A stretch of DNA of 64,000 bases from Tachypleus tridentatus (taxonomy: Eukaryota > Arthropoda > Merostomata > Xiphosura > Limulidae), in assembly GCF_004210375.1 (NCBI RefSeq), contig NC_134830.1, positions 3,410,001 to 3,474,000 of the forward strand, written 5' to 3'. A program made the translations under genes and the position numbers. The notes beneath the pieces were generated by a model. The model searched no databases and was not told the origin of the DNA. It saw only the letters and a list, made by a program, of their open reading frames with translations. Position 1 is the first letter of the stretch, and each line of letters starts with the position of its first letter. Shown piece after piece: positions 1 to 13,700 of the stretch.

Positions 1-3000
1 TATCAGTAAAACCTCAGTAGAATAAGTATCAATGTCATGAGGACCTGTTAGAAAATACATAATAAAGTTTTAATATCAGTAAAACCTTAGTGGAATAAGT
101 ATCAACGTCCTGAGGACCTGTTAAAAATACGTAATAAAGTTTATTATCAGTAAAACCTTAGTGGAATAAGTATCAACGTCATGAGGACCTGTAAGAAAAT
201 ACATAATAAAATTTTAATACCAGTAAAACCTCAGTAGAACAAGTATCAACGTCATGAGAACCTGTTAGAAAATACATAATAAAGTTTTAATATCAGTAAA
301 ACCTGAGTAGAATAAGTATCAATGTCATGAGGACCTGTTAAAAATACATCGTAAAGTTTTAATATCAGTAAAGCCTCAGTGTAATATGTATCAACGTCAT
401 GAGGACCTGTTAAAATACATAGTAAAGTTCTAATATCAGTAAAACCTTAGTGGAATAAGTATCAATGTCATGAGAACCTGTTAAAAATACATAGTAAAGT
501 TTTAATATCAATAAAACCTTAGTGGAACAAGTATCATTGTCATGAGGACCTGTTAAAATACACAGTAAAGTTTTAATATCGGTAAAACTTTAGTGGAACA
601 AGTATCAATGTCATGAGGACCTGTTAGAAAATACACAATAAAGTTTTAATATCAGTAAAACCTTAGTGGAATAAGTATCAATGTCATGAACACCTGTTAG
701 AAAATACATAATAATGTTTTAATATCAGTAAAACCTTAGTGAAATAAGTATCAACGTCATGAGGACCTGTTAGAAAATACACAATAAAGTTTTATTATCA
801 GAAAAACCTTAGTGGAATAAGTATCAACGTCATGAGGACCTGTTAAAAATACGTAATAAAGTTTTAATATCAGAAAAACTGTAGTGGAATAAGTATCAAT
901 GTCATGAGGACCTGTTAAAAATATACAATAAATTTTAATATCAGTAAAACCTTAGTGGAATAAGTATCAACGTCCTGAGGACCTGTTAAAAATACGTAAT
1001 AAACTTTATTATCAGTAAAACCTTAGTGGAATAAGTATCAACGTCATGAGAACCTGTTAGAAAATACATAATAAAGTTTTAATATCAGTAAAACCTGAGT
1101 AGAATAAGTATCAATGTCATGAGGACCTGTTAAAAATACATCGTAAAGTTTTAATATCAGTAAAGCCTCAGTGTAATATGTATCAACGTCATGAGGACCT
1201 GTTAAAAATACATAGTAAAGTTCTAATATCAGTAAAACCTTAGTGGAATAAGTATCAATGTCAGAAGAACCTGTTAAAATATACATAGTAAAGTTTTAAT
1301 ATCAGTAAAGCCTGAGTGGAATATGTATCAAAGTCATGAGGACCTGTTAAAAATACATAATAAAGTTTTAATATCAGTAAAACCTTAGTAGAATAAGTAT
1401 CAACGTCATGAAAACCTGTTAGAAAATACATAATAAAGTTTTAATATCAGTAGAACCTTAGTAGAATAAGTATCAATGTCATGAGGACCTGTTAAAAATA
1501 CATCGTAAAGTTTTAATATCAGTAAAACCTCAGTGTAATATGTATCAACGTCATGAGGACCTGTTAAAAATACATAGTAAAGTTCTAATATCAGTAAAAC
1601 CTTAGTGGAATAAGTATCAATGTCATGAGAACCTGTTAAAAATACATAGTAAAGTTTTAATATCAGTAAAACCTTAGTGAAATAAGTATCAACGTCATGA
1701 GGACCTGTAAGAAAATACATAATAAAATTTTAATACCAGTAAAACCTCAGTAGAACAAGTATCAACGTCATGAGAACCTGTTAGAAAATACATAGTAAAG
1801 TTTTAATATCAGTAAAGCCTGAGTGGAATATGTATCAAAGTCATGAGGACCTGTTAAAAATACATAATAAAGTTTTAATATCAGTAAAACCTTAGTAGAA
1901 TAAGTATCAACGTCATGAAAACCTGTTAGAAAATACATAATAAAGTTTTAATATCAGTAGAACCTTAGTAGAATAAGTATCAATGTCATGAGGACCTGTT
2001 AAAAATACATCGTAAAGTTTTAATATCAGTAAAGCCTCAGTGTAATATGTATCAACGTCATGAGGACCTGTTAAAAATACATAGTAAAGTTCTAATATCA
2101 GTAAAACCTTAGTGGAATAAGTATCAATGTCATGAGAACCTGTTAAAAATACATAGTAAAGTTTTAATATCAATAAAACCTTAGTGGAACAAGTATCATT
2201 GTCATGAGGACCTGTTAAAAATACACAGTAAAGTTTTAATATCGGTAAAACTTTAGTGGAACAAGTATCAATGTCATGAGGACCTGTTAGAAAATACACA
2301 ATAAAGTTTTAATAGCAGTAAAACCTTAGTGGAATAAGTATCAATGTCATGAGGACCTGTTAGAAAATACATAATAAAGTTTTAATATCAGTAAAACCTC
2401 AGTAGAATAAGTATCAATGTCATGAGGACCTGTTAGAAAATACATAATAAAGTTTTAATATCAGTAAAACCTTAGTGGAATAAGTATCAACGTCCTGAGG
2501 ACCTGTTAAAAATACGTAATAAAGTTTATTATCAGTGAAACCTTAGTGGAATAAGTATCAACGTCATGAGGACCTGTAAGAAAATACATAATAAAATTTT
2601 AATACCAATAAAACCTCAGTAGAACAAGTATCAACGTCATGAGAACCTGTTAGAAAATACATAATAAAGTTTTAATATCAGTAAAACCTTAGTAGAATAA
2701 GTATCAATGTCATGAGGACCTGTTAAAAATACATAATAAAGTTTTAATATCAGTAAAACCTTAGTAGAATAAGTATCAATGTCATGAGGACCTGTTAAAA
2801 ATACATCGTAAAGTTTTAATATCAGTAAAGCCTCAGTGTAATATGTATCAACGTCATGAGGACCTGTTAAAAATACATAGTAAAGTTCTAATATCAGTAA
2901 AACCTTAGTGGAATAAGTATCAATGTCATGAGAACCTGTTAAAAATACATAGTAAAGTTTTAATATCAATAAAACCTTAGTGGAACAAGTATCATTGTCA

Positions 3001-6000
3001 TGAGGACCTGTTAAAAATACACAGTAAAGTTTTAATATCGGTAAAACTTTAGTGGAACAAGTATCAATGTCATGAGGACCTGTTAGAAAATACACAATAA
3101 AGTTTTAATATCAGTAAAACCTTAGTGGAATAAGTATCAATGTCATGAACACCTGTTAGAAAATACATAATAATGTTTTAATATCAGTAAAACCTTAGTG
3201 AAATAAGTATCAACGTCATGAGGACCTGTTAGAAAATACACAATAAAGTTTTATTATCAGAAAAACCTTAGTGGAATAAGTATCAACGTCATGAGGACCT
3301 GTTAAAAATACGTAATAAAGTTTTAATATCAGAAAAACTGTAGTGGAATAAGTATCAATGTCATGAGGACCTGTTAAAAATATACAATAAATTTTAATAT
3401 CAGTAAAACCTTAGTGGAATAAGTATCAACGTCATGAGGACCTGTTAGAAAATACATAATAAAATTTTAATACCAGTAAAACCTCAGTAGAATAAGTATC
3501 AACGTCATGAGAACCTGTTAGAAAATACATAATAAAGTTTTAATATCAGTAAAACCTTAGTAGAATAAGTATCAATGCCATGAGGACCTGTTAGAAAATA
3601 CATAATAAAGTTTTAATATCAGTAAAACCTCAGTAGAATAAGTATCAATGTCATGAGGACCTGTTAGAAAATACATAATAAAGTTTTAATATCAGTAAAA
3701 CCTTAGTGGAATAAGTATCAACGTCCTGAGGACCTGTTAAAAATACGTAATAAAGTTTATTATCAGTAAAACCTTAGTGGAATAAGTATCAACGTCATGA
3801 GGACCTGTAAGAAAATACATAATAAAATTTTAATACCAGTAAAACCTCAGTAGAACAAGTATCAACGTCATGAGAACCTGTTAGAAAATACATAATAAAG
3901 TTTTAATATCAGTAAAACCTGAGTAGAATAAGTATCAATGTCATGAGGACCTGTTAAAAATACATCGTAAAGTTTTAATATCAGTAAAGCCTCAGTGTAA
4001 TATGTATCAACGTCATGAGGACCTGTTAAAAATACATAGTAAAGTTCTAATATCAGTAAAACCTTAGTGGAATAAGTATCAATGTCATGAGAACCTGTTA
4101 AAAATACATAGTAAAGTTTTAATATCAATAAAACCTTAGTGGAACAAGTATCATTGTCATGAGGACCTGTTAAAAATACACAGTAAAGTTTTAATATCGG
4201 TAAAACTTTAGTGGAACAAGTATCAATGTCATGAGGACCTGTTAGAAAATACACAATAAAGTTTTAATATCAGTAAAACCTTAGTGGAATAAGTATCAAT
4301 GTCATGAACACCTGTTAGAAAATACATAATAATGTTTTAATATCAGTAAAACCTTAGTGAAATAAGTATCAACGTCATGAGGACCTGTTAGAAAATACAC
4401 AATAAAGTTTTATTATCAGAAAAACCTTAGTGGAATAAGTATCAACGTCATGAGGACCTGTTAAAAATACGTAATAAAGTTTTAATATCAGAAAAACTGT
4501 AGTGGAATAAGTATCAATGTCATGAGGACCTGTTAAAAATATACAATAAATTTTAATATCAGTAAAACCTTAGTGGAATAAGTATCAATGTCATGAGGAC
4601 CTGTTAAAAATACATCGTAAAGTTTTAATATCAGTAAAGCCTCAGTGTAATATGTATCAACGTCATGAGGACCTGTTAAAAATACATAGTAAAGTTCTAA
4701 TATCAGTAAAACCTTAGTGGAATAAGTATCAATGTCAGAAGAACCTGTTAAAAATACATAGTAAAGTTTTAATATCAGTAAAGCCTGAGTGGAATATGTA
4801 TCAAAGTCATGAGGACCTGTTAAAAATACATAATAAAGTTTTAATATCAGTAAAACCTTAGTAGAATAAGTATCAACGTCATGAAAACCTGTTAGAAAAT
4901 ACATAATAAAGTTTTAATATCAGTAGAACCTTAGTAGAATAAGTATCAATGTCATGAGGACCTGTTAAAAATACATCGTAAAGTTTTAATATCAGTAAAA
5001 CCTCAGTGTAATATGTATCAACGTCATGAGGACCTGTTAAAAATACATAGTAAAGTTCTAATATCAGTAAAACCTTAGTGGAATAAGTATCAATGTCATG
5101 AGAACCTGTTAAAAATACATCGTAAAGTTTTAATATCAGTAAAACCTCAGTGTAATATGTATCAACGTCATGAGGACCTGTTAAAAATACATAGTAAAGT
5201 TCTAATATCAGTAAAACCTTAGTGGAATAAGTATCAATGTCATGAGAACCTGTTAAAAATACATAGTAAAGTTTTAATATCAATAAAACCTTAGTGGAAC
5301 AAGTATCATTGTCATGAGGACCTGTTAAAAATACACAGTAAAGTTTTAATATCGGTAAAACTTTAGTGGAACAAGTATCAATGTCATGAGGACCTGTTAG
5401 AAAATACACAATAAAGTTTTAATAGCAGTAAAACCTTAGTGGAATAAGTATCAATGTCATGAGGACCTGTTAGGAAATACATAATAAAGTTTTAATATCA
5501 GTAAAACCTCAGTAGAATAAGTATCAATGTCATGAGGACCTGTTAGAAAATACATAATAAAGTTTTAATATCAGTAAAACCTTAGTGGAATAAGTATCAA
5601 CGTCCTGAGGACCTGTTAAAAATACGTAATAAAGTTTATTATCAGTGAAACCTTAGTGGAATAAGTATCAACGTCATGAGGACCTGTAAGAAAATACATA
5701 ATAAAATTTTAATACCAATAAAACCTCAGTAGAACAAGTATCAACGTCATGAGAACCTGTTAGAAAATACATAATAAAGTTTTAATATCAGTAAAACCTT
5801 AGTAGAATAAGTATCAATGTCATGAGGACCTGTTAAAAATACATCGTAAAGTTTTAATATCAGTAAAGCCTCAGTGTAATATGTATCAACGTCATGAGGA
5901 CGTGTTAAAAATACATAGTAAAGTTCTAATATCAGTAAAACCTTAGTGGAATAAGTATCAATGTCATGAGAACCTGTTAAAAATACATAGTAAAGTTTTA

Positions 6001-6440
6001 ATATCAGTAAAGCCTGAGTGGAATATGTATCAACGTCATGAGGACCTGTTAAAAATACATAGTAAAGTTTTAATATCAGTAAAGCCTGAGTGGAATACGT
6101 ATCAACGTCATGAGGACCTGTTAAAAATACATAATAAAGTTTTAATATCAGTAAAACCTCAGTAGAATAAGTATCAACGTCATGAGAACCTGTTAGAAAA
6201 TACATAATAAAGTTTTAATATCAGTAAAACCTTAGTAGAATAAGTATCAATGTCATGAGGACCTGATAAAAATACATCGTAAAGTTTTAATATCAGTAAA
6301 GCCTGAGTGGAATATGTATCAACGTCATGAGGACCTGTTAAAAATACATAATAAAGTTCTAATATCAGTAAAACCTTAATGGAATAAGTATCAATGTCAT
6401 GAGGACCTGTAAGAAGATATATAATAAAGTTTTAATATCA
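1..6440. repeat. 72-bp-unit satellite array (about 89 copies, open to the left)
   Basis: Tandem units of 71-73 bp with core 'tcagtaaaaccttagtgg' and 'gtcatgaggacctgtta'. Variants recur in blocks. A rare 'aatagcag' variant at about 2312 and 5422 shows a 3110-bp block copy, one copy carrying two extra units; the 'gaacacctg' variant at 688, 3147 and 4306 gives further block copies. Because 72 is 24 codons, the minus strand stays open over runs of up to 176 codons, repeating V-F-L-T-G-P-H-D-I-D-T-Y. This is a by-product of unit length. The array is probably within an AFF intron or downstream of its last visible exon. Confidence 0.95.
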
Positions 6441-6818
6441 GCACCTAGTATTGTTATAAAATGTGAAACAAAACTAAACACACACAGATACAGATGTTCT
6501 ACTTATGAGTAGCACGTAGTATTGGTATAAAATGTGAAACAAAACTAAACACACACAGATACAGATGTTCTACTTATGAGTAGCACCTAGTATTGTTATA
6601 AAATGTGAAACAAAACTAAACACACACAGATACAGATGTTCTACTTATGAGTAGCACCTAGTATTGGTATAAAATGTGAAACAAAACTAAACACACACAG
6701 ATACAGATGTTCTACTTATGAGTAGCACCTAGTATTGTTATAAAATGTGAAACAAAACTAAACACACACAGATACAGATGTTCTACTTATGAGAAGCACC
6801 TAGTATTGGTATAAAAGA
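6441..6818. repeat. 71-bp tandem repeat, about 5 copies
   Basis: Five nearly identical units starting 'gcacctagtattg' at 6441, 6512, 6583, 6654 and 6725, with a partial sixth at 6796. The sequence is unrelated to the preceding satellite although the period is almost the same, and it begins directly where that array stops. Confidence 0.95.
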
Positions 6819-7486
6819 CATTTTCCTTTCCTAAATTTCCAGACTAGTTGGGTATTTAAAAACACAAGATACTTAAATTTATCTTCCATAGACTGGTTTA
6901 ACTTGATGAGTGTACACTGATGAAGGAACCATGTTAACTATCCACCAGTTTTAAAATTCTATACAGACCCTATTAATATTACTCCATTTTATAAACTCTC
7001 TATAAGCAGTCTCTCTTACTTGTATGTCACAATGATGCATTTCTCTTCATAATATAATAATGTGTTACGTTTTGCAGTTTTCCTCTAATCTCGATTAATA
7101 TATGAATGGTAAGGCCTGGATTTAAATTTTGTTTAAATTTATTTTAGTTTTTGTTTAGTTAAGAGGATAAGATAGTCGAGATGGATCAATAGGTCCCTTC
7201 TTGTCCCTAAATATCATGTTTTGTTCATGTAATAATGTTTTTCCTGGCACTAATATACATATTTATATTTGTTACTTTAATAGTTAAGGCTATTAATCTT
7301 GACATCATAATGATTGAGCAACAAATTATATAATTAATCAGAGGTTTGGATTTGTTGTTTTTAACACAGTCCTTCCTTATGGTTTTACCTTCATTAAAAT
7401 GTAATTATTTTCACTAATATATATGTATAAAATCTACTATCTAAACAGCTCACTGGTCAAATTTAAGTGTAACTCAAAGATCTAAC
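6819..7486. other. Single-copy AT-rich sequence left of the 7.6-kb AFF exon
   Basis: Single-copy AT-rich sequence, probably AFF intron. No exon, RNA gene or mobile element was recognised. Confidence 0.5.
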
Positions 7487-7689
7487 CTCTGTAAATAATC
7501 CTTAATATCAGTACTGGAGTACTTTCCAAGAATCCAGTTCACTGAATCTTCATCAGCCAGGTCCATGTGGCTGTTGTTAAACACAGTCTGTTTCTCAGGT
7601 TGTGTGACAGTTGTACTAAGATTTCTTAGTGGTGGAGGAACATTTTTTTTTTCCATGAAGTTTGCTAGACCCCAGCCTTGTGTGCTATG
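7487..7689 (-). CDS. AFF: AFF-family gene, W-x-L-x-x-F motif exon
   Basis: Reading from acceptor TTAATATAG (7690-7691) in phase 0 gives H-S-T-Q-G-W-G-L-A-N-F-M-E-K-K, then ~50 residues including D-E-D-S-V-N-W-I-L-G-K-Y, ending at donor CAGAG|GTTAGA (7486) in phase 2. In AFF proteins the serine-rich segment is followed at once by a 'kWQLdnWLnKV' motif; G-W-G-L-A-N-F-M-E-K-K occupies that place. The exon extends upstream of the ATG at 7656, which is internal. The next exons, with the nuclear-localisation region and C-terminal domain, are not seen and presumably lie beyond position 1. Confidence 0.6.
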
Positions 7690-8847
7690 CTATATTAATA
7701 TAAAGTTAAGTATTTTAAATCAAAACATTTGCATAAAATTAACAGTCACAGAATTTTTGTAAATTTGAAAGTATAGCTACTTGAAAGAAAAAGAAAACAT
7801 ATTCTTTTCCTGTCATTCTAGTTAGACGTTTGTACCACCAGGGTGTTTACAAGTTTACTTTTGTACCACCAGGGTGTTTACAAGTTTCAAGTGGTAATGA
7901 AATGTTAAAAACATGCTATTTTTATTTCTTATTGTGTATCTAAGCATAAACAAAGCACTGGAAAAATTGTTTGTGTTTAATTTTGGCAGTAAGAAAGTTA
8001 ACAAAGAACTATGTTTTATCACAAAACAAAACAGGTTAAAATATTTTGAACAGTATTTGTGGTATGTGCTTACATCAATATTAACAATAGATCACAAAAT
8101 AAAATTTATCTAATCTGACTGATTACATTGAAGCAACTGTTTAAAATGTTCACATTAATGTGCAATGAAGTCACATGATATGTAATGTTGACAGTCACTT
8201 GATATGTAAAGCTGACAGTTCTTCCTTTTACTCTTGTTCTTCAGCAAAGGGAATCTATAACTGATATTCAGTTCTATAAAACTGTGAAAACAACAAATAA
8301 ACAAACACTGCAACATTTTAGTACAAAGGATATGACAATGTATCATGATAACGACCAACATTCAGCACAATGTGTGTTAGTTTATTTCTAATATTACTTA
8401 ACCCTACAGTTACTGGTAACCCTAATAACTTTTCAAATACATTTTTCTAAATTTATTATCTGCCTACTTTTAAGCAGGTCCTTGAAATGTTTTAACAGGA
8501 CCCCTAGTGGCATTAATCATATAAAGAAATTTAAACTAGAACAGTCATTACTACAATTTATTCTACTAATTGTTGCTTGGATCTCATATGTATTTAAAAT
8601 TACTATTTTCACCATATTTTCTGTTCAGTTCTTAATAAAAAAAAGTGTTATTACAACCAAGCTGTTGATCGTTTTCCATATCTAATCGTGAGATGGTAAG
8701 ACTAGGGAACACAAATCTATATTTTGGTAGAGAAGAATCCATCTTTGACTAAGACAGCTTTTTGCTAAAAGGATGAGTAGCTTTTTGAACAGATGATTCT
8801 CAGGTGTAATAGATGCAGTTAACTTAAGGGAATTTAAGAGAAATAAT
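7690..8847. other. AFF intron, single-copy AT-rich part
   Basis: Holds only a two-copy direct repeat at 7830-7890 ('tttgtaccaccagggtgttt', period about 31 bp). Small open frames here have no coding features and lie in AT-rich sequence. Confidence 0.5.
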
Positions 8848-9160
8848 GAATTATTATTACATTATACCTGAAGAAACACTGCATTCTGATATACAGGTTT
8901 AATTTTTCATTGACATTTGAACATAACATCTTGAGTCAGCTATATTTATTTATTATTATTACATTATACCTGAAGAAACACTGCATTCTGATATACAGGT
9001 TTAATCTTTCATTGACATTTGAACATAACATCTTGAGTCAGCTATATTTATTTATTATTATTACATTATACCTGAAGAAACACTGCATTCTGATATACAG
9101 GTTTAATCTTTTGTTAACATTTGAACATAACATTTTGAGTCAGCCATATTTATTTATGAT
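8848..9160. repeat. 102-bp tandem repeat, three copies
   Basis: Units anchored on 'cctgaagaaacactgcattc' at 8867, 8969 and 9071. The plus-strand frame of 98 codons across it arises because 102 is divisible by three. Confidence 0.92.
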
Positions 9161-9380
9161 TGTGAAGGTAATTTCAACAGATGTTTTCCTAAAACTTTCT
9201 GAATAATTAACCAATACCAGAAACACCAAATGTACTAGTCTAGTGATTATATAAAAAGTACAGATAAACTTGTTTGCATACAAATCATTGAAAAGTCACA
9301 AGAGTGGATCCTAAACAAGAAAGACCTGTCAGAGGTTTTTCTAAAACCATAAATTAATGTTTTATTTCATTACATTTCAA

Positions 9381-9490
9381 GTCCTTCAGTGGCACAGCAG
9401 CACATCTGGGGGTCACAACACTAGAAACAAGGTTCCTAAACTGATGGTGTGGTAAGTAGAGCACAGATGGACTATTGTGAAGTGTTCTAT
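9381..9490 (+). mobile_element. SINE, family B (tRNA-derived), diverged
   Basis: Contains 'tcagtggcacagcagcacat' (box A-like) and 'ctagaaacaaggttcctaaa' (box B-like), followed by 'agagcacagatggactattg'. It is the plus-orientation version of the element seen reversed at 62797 and 43748. Many substitutions indicate an old copy. Confidence 0.6.
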
Positions 9491-10399
9491 AGTTAGATTG
9501 TACATTCAATAAGTTTACCTAATGTATGTGTCACAATAATCATCATAAATATGATAAAAACAAGTTGTTTTATATTAATAACTTATATAAATACTATTAA
9601 ATATTTATTAAATAAGTAATTGTGGTTTAAGAGATATAATCAATTTTATTAGTTAAATACCACAAGATACATGAAAAAAACAACTAATTTAGAATTGTGT
9701 ACAAAATATTTATAACTGATTCTGTGACACGTTTTGTATGGAAAACGTTTACCAAGACATCAAACAAACAACACTAAGAAACAACAGACCAAAGTTAATA
9801 GAACCTGGTAAGTTACAACAAACAGAAGTTCATTCTCAACCAACTAAAACGTCATTTATTTTATAACATTTTTGTCTAAATTCATGCAATAAGCTCTACA
9901 AATTCAAAAAACAACACAAATGTGTACTTCCTCATCCAAACAATATAAAGATATGGAAAACCAACTGTTGTTACAGCATTTCTAATTATGCTTTAAAGTA
10001 TTCAGGGGTTACTGATGAGCAGAAAGCATTTTCAATAAAGATGACAAACAAACTCAGATAAATGTATTTTTTATTGTACCCAAATCTTAGGTTTACACCT
10101 ATTTCAAGGATATTTGACTGTATTTTATTTAAAATTTAAATGAGTACTTTGATTCAAAATAGTGCAGTATAAATTACATAAAGCAACATAATAATACCTA
10201 CTGTAAGAATATTTATTTACACAACATGTCCCTTGCTGGCATGTTGGTAAGATCAAGGACCTAATAGGCTAAAATACAAGTGTCATGGAAGGACTAACAA
10301 AGACTACGTTTCACAACTTAAATAACTAAATTCATACAATCAACACCTCCTGTAAGTGGTCATATGTTGTCAACACTGCTAGTGACTGGCCTAATATTG
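9491..10399. other. AFF intron, unannotated AT-rich sequence
   Basis: No repeat, SINE or exon recognised in this stretch. Confidence 0.4.
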
Positions 10400-10735
10400 T
10401 CAATACCACTTGACATGTCTCAGAAATGGAAGCTAATGCTGACCATAACCAACATTACTGACATCTCTCAAAAGTGGGAGCTCATACTGACCATTACCAA
10501 CATGTCTCAGAAGCAGGAGCTAATACGACCATTATTAAAATTACTGGATCTCACAAGCAGGAGATAATACGACGATTAGTAAAAATTACTGGATCTCAGA
10601 AGCGCAAGCTAATACGATCATTACCAACATGTCTCAGAAGAGAGAGCTAATATGATTATTACTAAATTACTGAATCTCAGAAAAGAAAGCTAACACTGAC
10701 CATTACTAACAAGTCAGAAGTATAAGATACAATGC
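10400..10735. repeat. Degenerate tandem repeat leading into the 39-bp satellite
   Basis: Imperfect units carrying 'tctcagaagcaggagctaat' and 'acgaccattattaaaattac' variants. The shared 'cagaag...taag/ctaa...att' pattern grades into the 39-bp satellite to the right, suggesting a decayed edge of the same array. Confidence 0.7.
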
Positions 10736-13700
10736 TCATTAATGACAAGTGTCAAAAGTGTAAGATTACAGCGATCGATCATTAGTGACAAGTGTCAAAA
10801 GTGTAAGATTACAGCAATCATTAATGACAAGTGTCAGAAGTGTAAGATTACAGCAGTCATTAATGACAAGTGTCAGAAGTGTAAGATTACAGCCATCATT
10901 AATGACAAGTGTCAGAAGTGTAAGATTACAGCAATCATTAATGACAAGTGTCAGAAGTGTAAGATTACAGCAGTCATTAATGACAAGTACCAGAAGTGTA
11001 AGATTACAGCAATCATTAATGACAAGTGTCAGAAGTGTAAGATTACAGCAATCATTAATGACAAGTATCAGAAGTGTAAGATTACAGCAATCATTAATGA
11101 CAAGTGTCAGAAGTGTAACATTACAGCAATCATAATGACAAGTGTCAGAAGTGTAAGATTACAGCTATCATTAATGACAAGTGTCAGAAGTGTAAGATTA
11201 CAGCAATCATTAATGACAAGTGTCAGAAGTGTAAGATTACAGCAGTCAATGATGACAAGTATCAGAAGTGTAAGATTACAGCAATCATTAATGACAAGTG
11301 TCAGAAGTGTAACATTACAGCTCTCATTAATGACAAGTGTCAGATGTGTAAGATTAAAGCGATCATTAATGACAAGTGTCAGAAGTGTACGATTACAGCA
11401 GTCATTAATGACAAGTGTCAGAACTGTAGGATTACAGCGATCGATCATTAATGACAAATATCAGAAGTGTAAGATTACAGCAATCATTAATGACAAGTGT
11501 CAGAAGTGTAAGATTACAGCGATCGATCATTAGTGACAAGTGTCAGAAGTGTAAGATTACAGCGATCGATCATTAGTGACAAGTGTCAGAAGTGTAAGAT
11601 TAAAGCTATCATTAATGACAAGTGTCAGAAGTGTAAGATTACAGCAATAATTAATTAAAAGTGTCAGATGTGTAAGATTAAAGCGATCATTAATGACAAG
11701 TGTCAGAAGTGTACGATTACAGCAGTCATTAATGACAAGTGTCAGAACTGTAGGATTACAGCGATCGATCATTAATGACAAATATCAGAAGTGTAAGATT
11801 ACAGCAATCATTAATGACAAGTGTCAGAAGTGTAAGATTACAGCGATCGATCATTAGTGACAAGTGTCAGAAGTGTAAGATTACAGCGATCGATCATTAG
11901 TGACAAGTGTCAGAAGTGTAAGATTACAGCGATCGATCATTAGTGACAAGTTTCAGAAGTGTAAGATTAAAGCTATCATTAATGACAAGTGTCAGAAGTG
12001 TAAGATTACAGCAATAATTAATTAAAAGTGTCAGAAGTGTAAGATTACAGCAATCATTAATGACAAGTGTCAGAAGTGTAAGATTACAGCAATAATTAAT
12101 TAAAAGTGTCAGAAGTGTAAGATTACAGCAATCATTAATGACAAGTGTCAGAAGTGTAAGATTACAGCAGTCATTAATGACAAGTATCAGAAGTGTAAGA
12201 TTACAGCAGTCATTAATGACAAGTATCAGAAGTGTAAGATTACAGCAATTATTAATGACAAGTGTCAGAAGTGTAAGATGACAGCGATCATTAATGACAA
12301 GTGTCAGATGTGTAAGATTAAAGCGATCATTAATGACATGTGTCAGAAGTGTAAGATTACGGCAGTCATTAATGACAAGTGTCAGAAGTGTAAAATTACA
12401 GCGATCGATCATTAATGACAAGTGTCAGACGTGTAAGATTACAGCAATCATTAATGACAAGTGTCAGATGTGTAAGATTAAAGCGATCATTAATGACAAG
12501 TGTCAGAAATGTAAGATTACAGCAATCATTAATGACAAGCGTCAGAAGTGTAAGATTACAGCAATAATTAACGACAAGTGTCAGAAGTGTATGATTACAG
12601 CAATAATTAACGACAAGTGTCAGAAGTGTAAGATTACAGCTATCATTAATGACAAGTGTCAGAAGTGTAAGATTACAGCAATCATTAATGACAAGTGTCA
12701 GAAGTGTAAGATTAAAGCAATCATTAATGACAAGTGTCAGAAGTGTAAGATTACAGCGATCATTAATGACAAGTGTCAGAAGTGTGAGATTACAGCAGTC
12801 ATTAATGACAAGTGTCAGAAGTGTAAGATTACAGCAATCATTAATGACAAGTGTCAGAAGTGTAAGGTTACAGCACTCATTGATGACAAGTGGCAGAAGT
12901 GTAAGATTACAGTGATCGATCATTAATGACAAGTGTCAGAAGTGTAAGATTACAGCAATCATTAATGACAAGTGTCAGAAGTGTAAGATTACAGCAGTCA
13001 TTAATGACAAGTGTCAGAAGTGTAAGATTACAGCCATCATTAATGACAAGTGTCAGAAGTGTAAGATTACAGCAATCCTTAATGACAAGTGTCAGAAGTG
13101 TAAGATTACAGCAGTCATTAATGACAAGTACCAGAAGTGTAAGATTACAGCAATCATTAATGACAAGTGTCAGAAGTGTAAGATTACAGCAATCATTAAT
13201 GACAAGTATCAGAAGCGTAAGATTACAGCAATCATTAATGACAAGTGTCAGAAGTGTAACATTACAGCTCTCATTAATGACAAGTGTCAGATGTGTAAGA
13301 TTAAAGCGATCATTAATGACAAGTGTCAGAAGTGTAAGATTACAGCAATCATAATGACAAGTGTCAGAAGTGTAAGATTACAGCTATCATTAATGACAAG
13401 TGTCAGAAGTGTAAGATTAAAGCGATCATTAATGACAAGTGTCAGAAGTGTACGATTACAGCAGTCATTAATGACAAGTGTCAGAACTGTAGGATTACAG
13501 CGATCGATCATTAATGACAAATATCAGAAGTGTAAGATTACAGCAATCATTAATGACAAGTGTCAGAAGTGTAAGATTACAGCGATCGATCATTAGTGAC
13601 AAGTGTCAGAAGTGTAAGATTACAGTGATCGATCATTAGTGACAAGTGTCAGAAGTGTAAGATTAAAGCTATCATTAATGACAAGTGTCAGAAGTGTAAG

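Noticed and set aside
1-6440. Minus-strand open frames of up to 176 codons repeating V-F-L-T-G-P-H-D
   Set aside because: They follow from a 72-bp unit (24 codons) without stops. They break at indels, lack a stable start or flanking exon signals, and the variants change amino acids freely.
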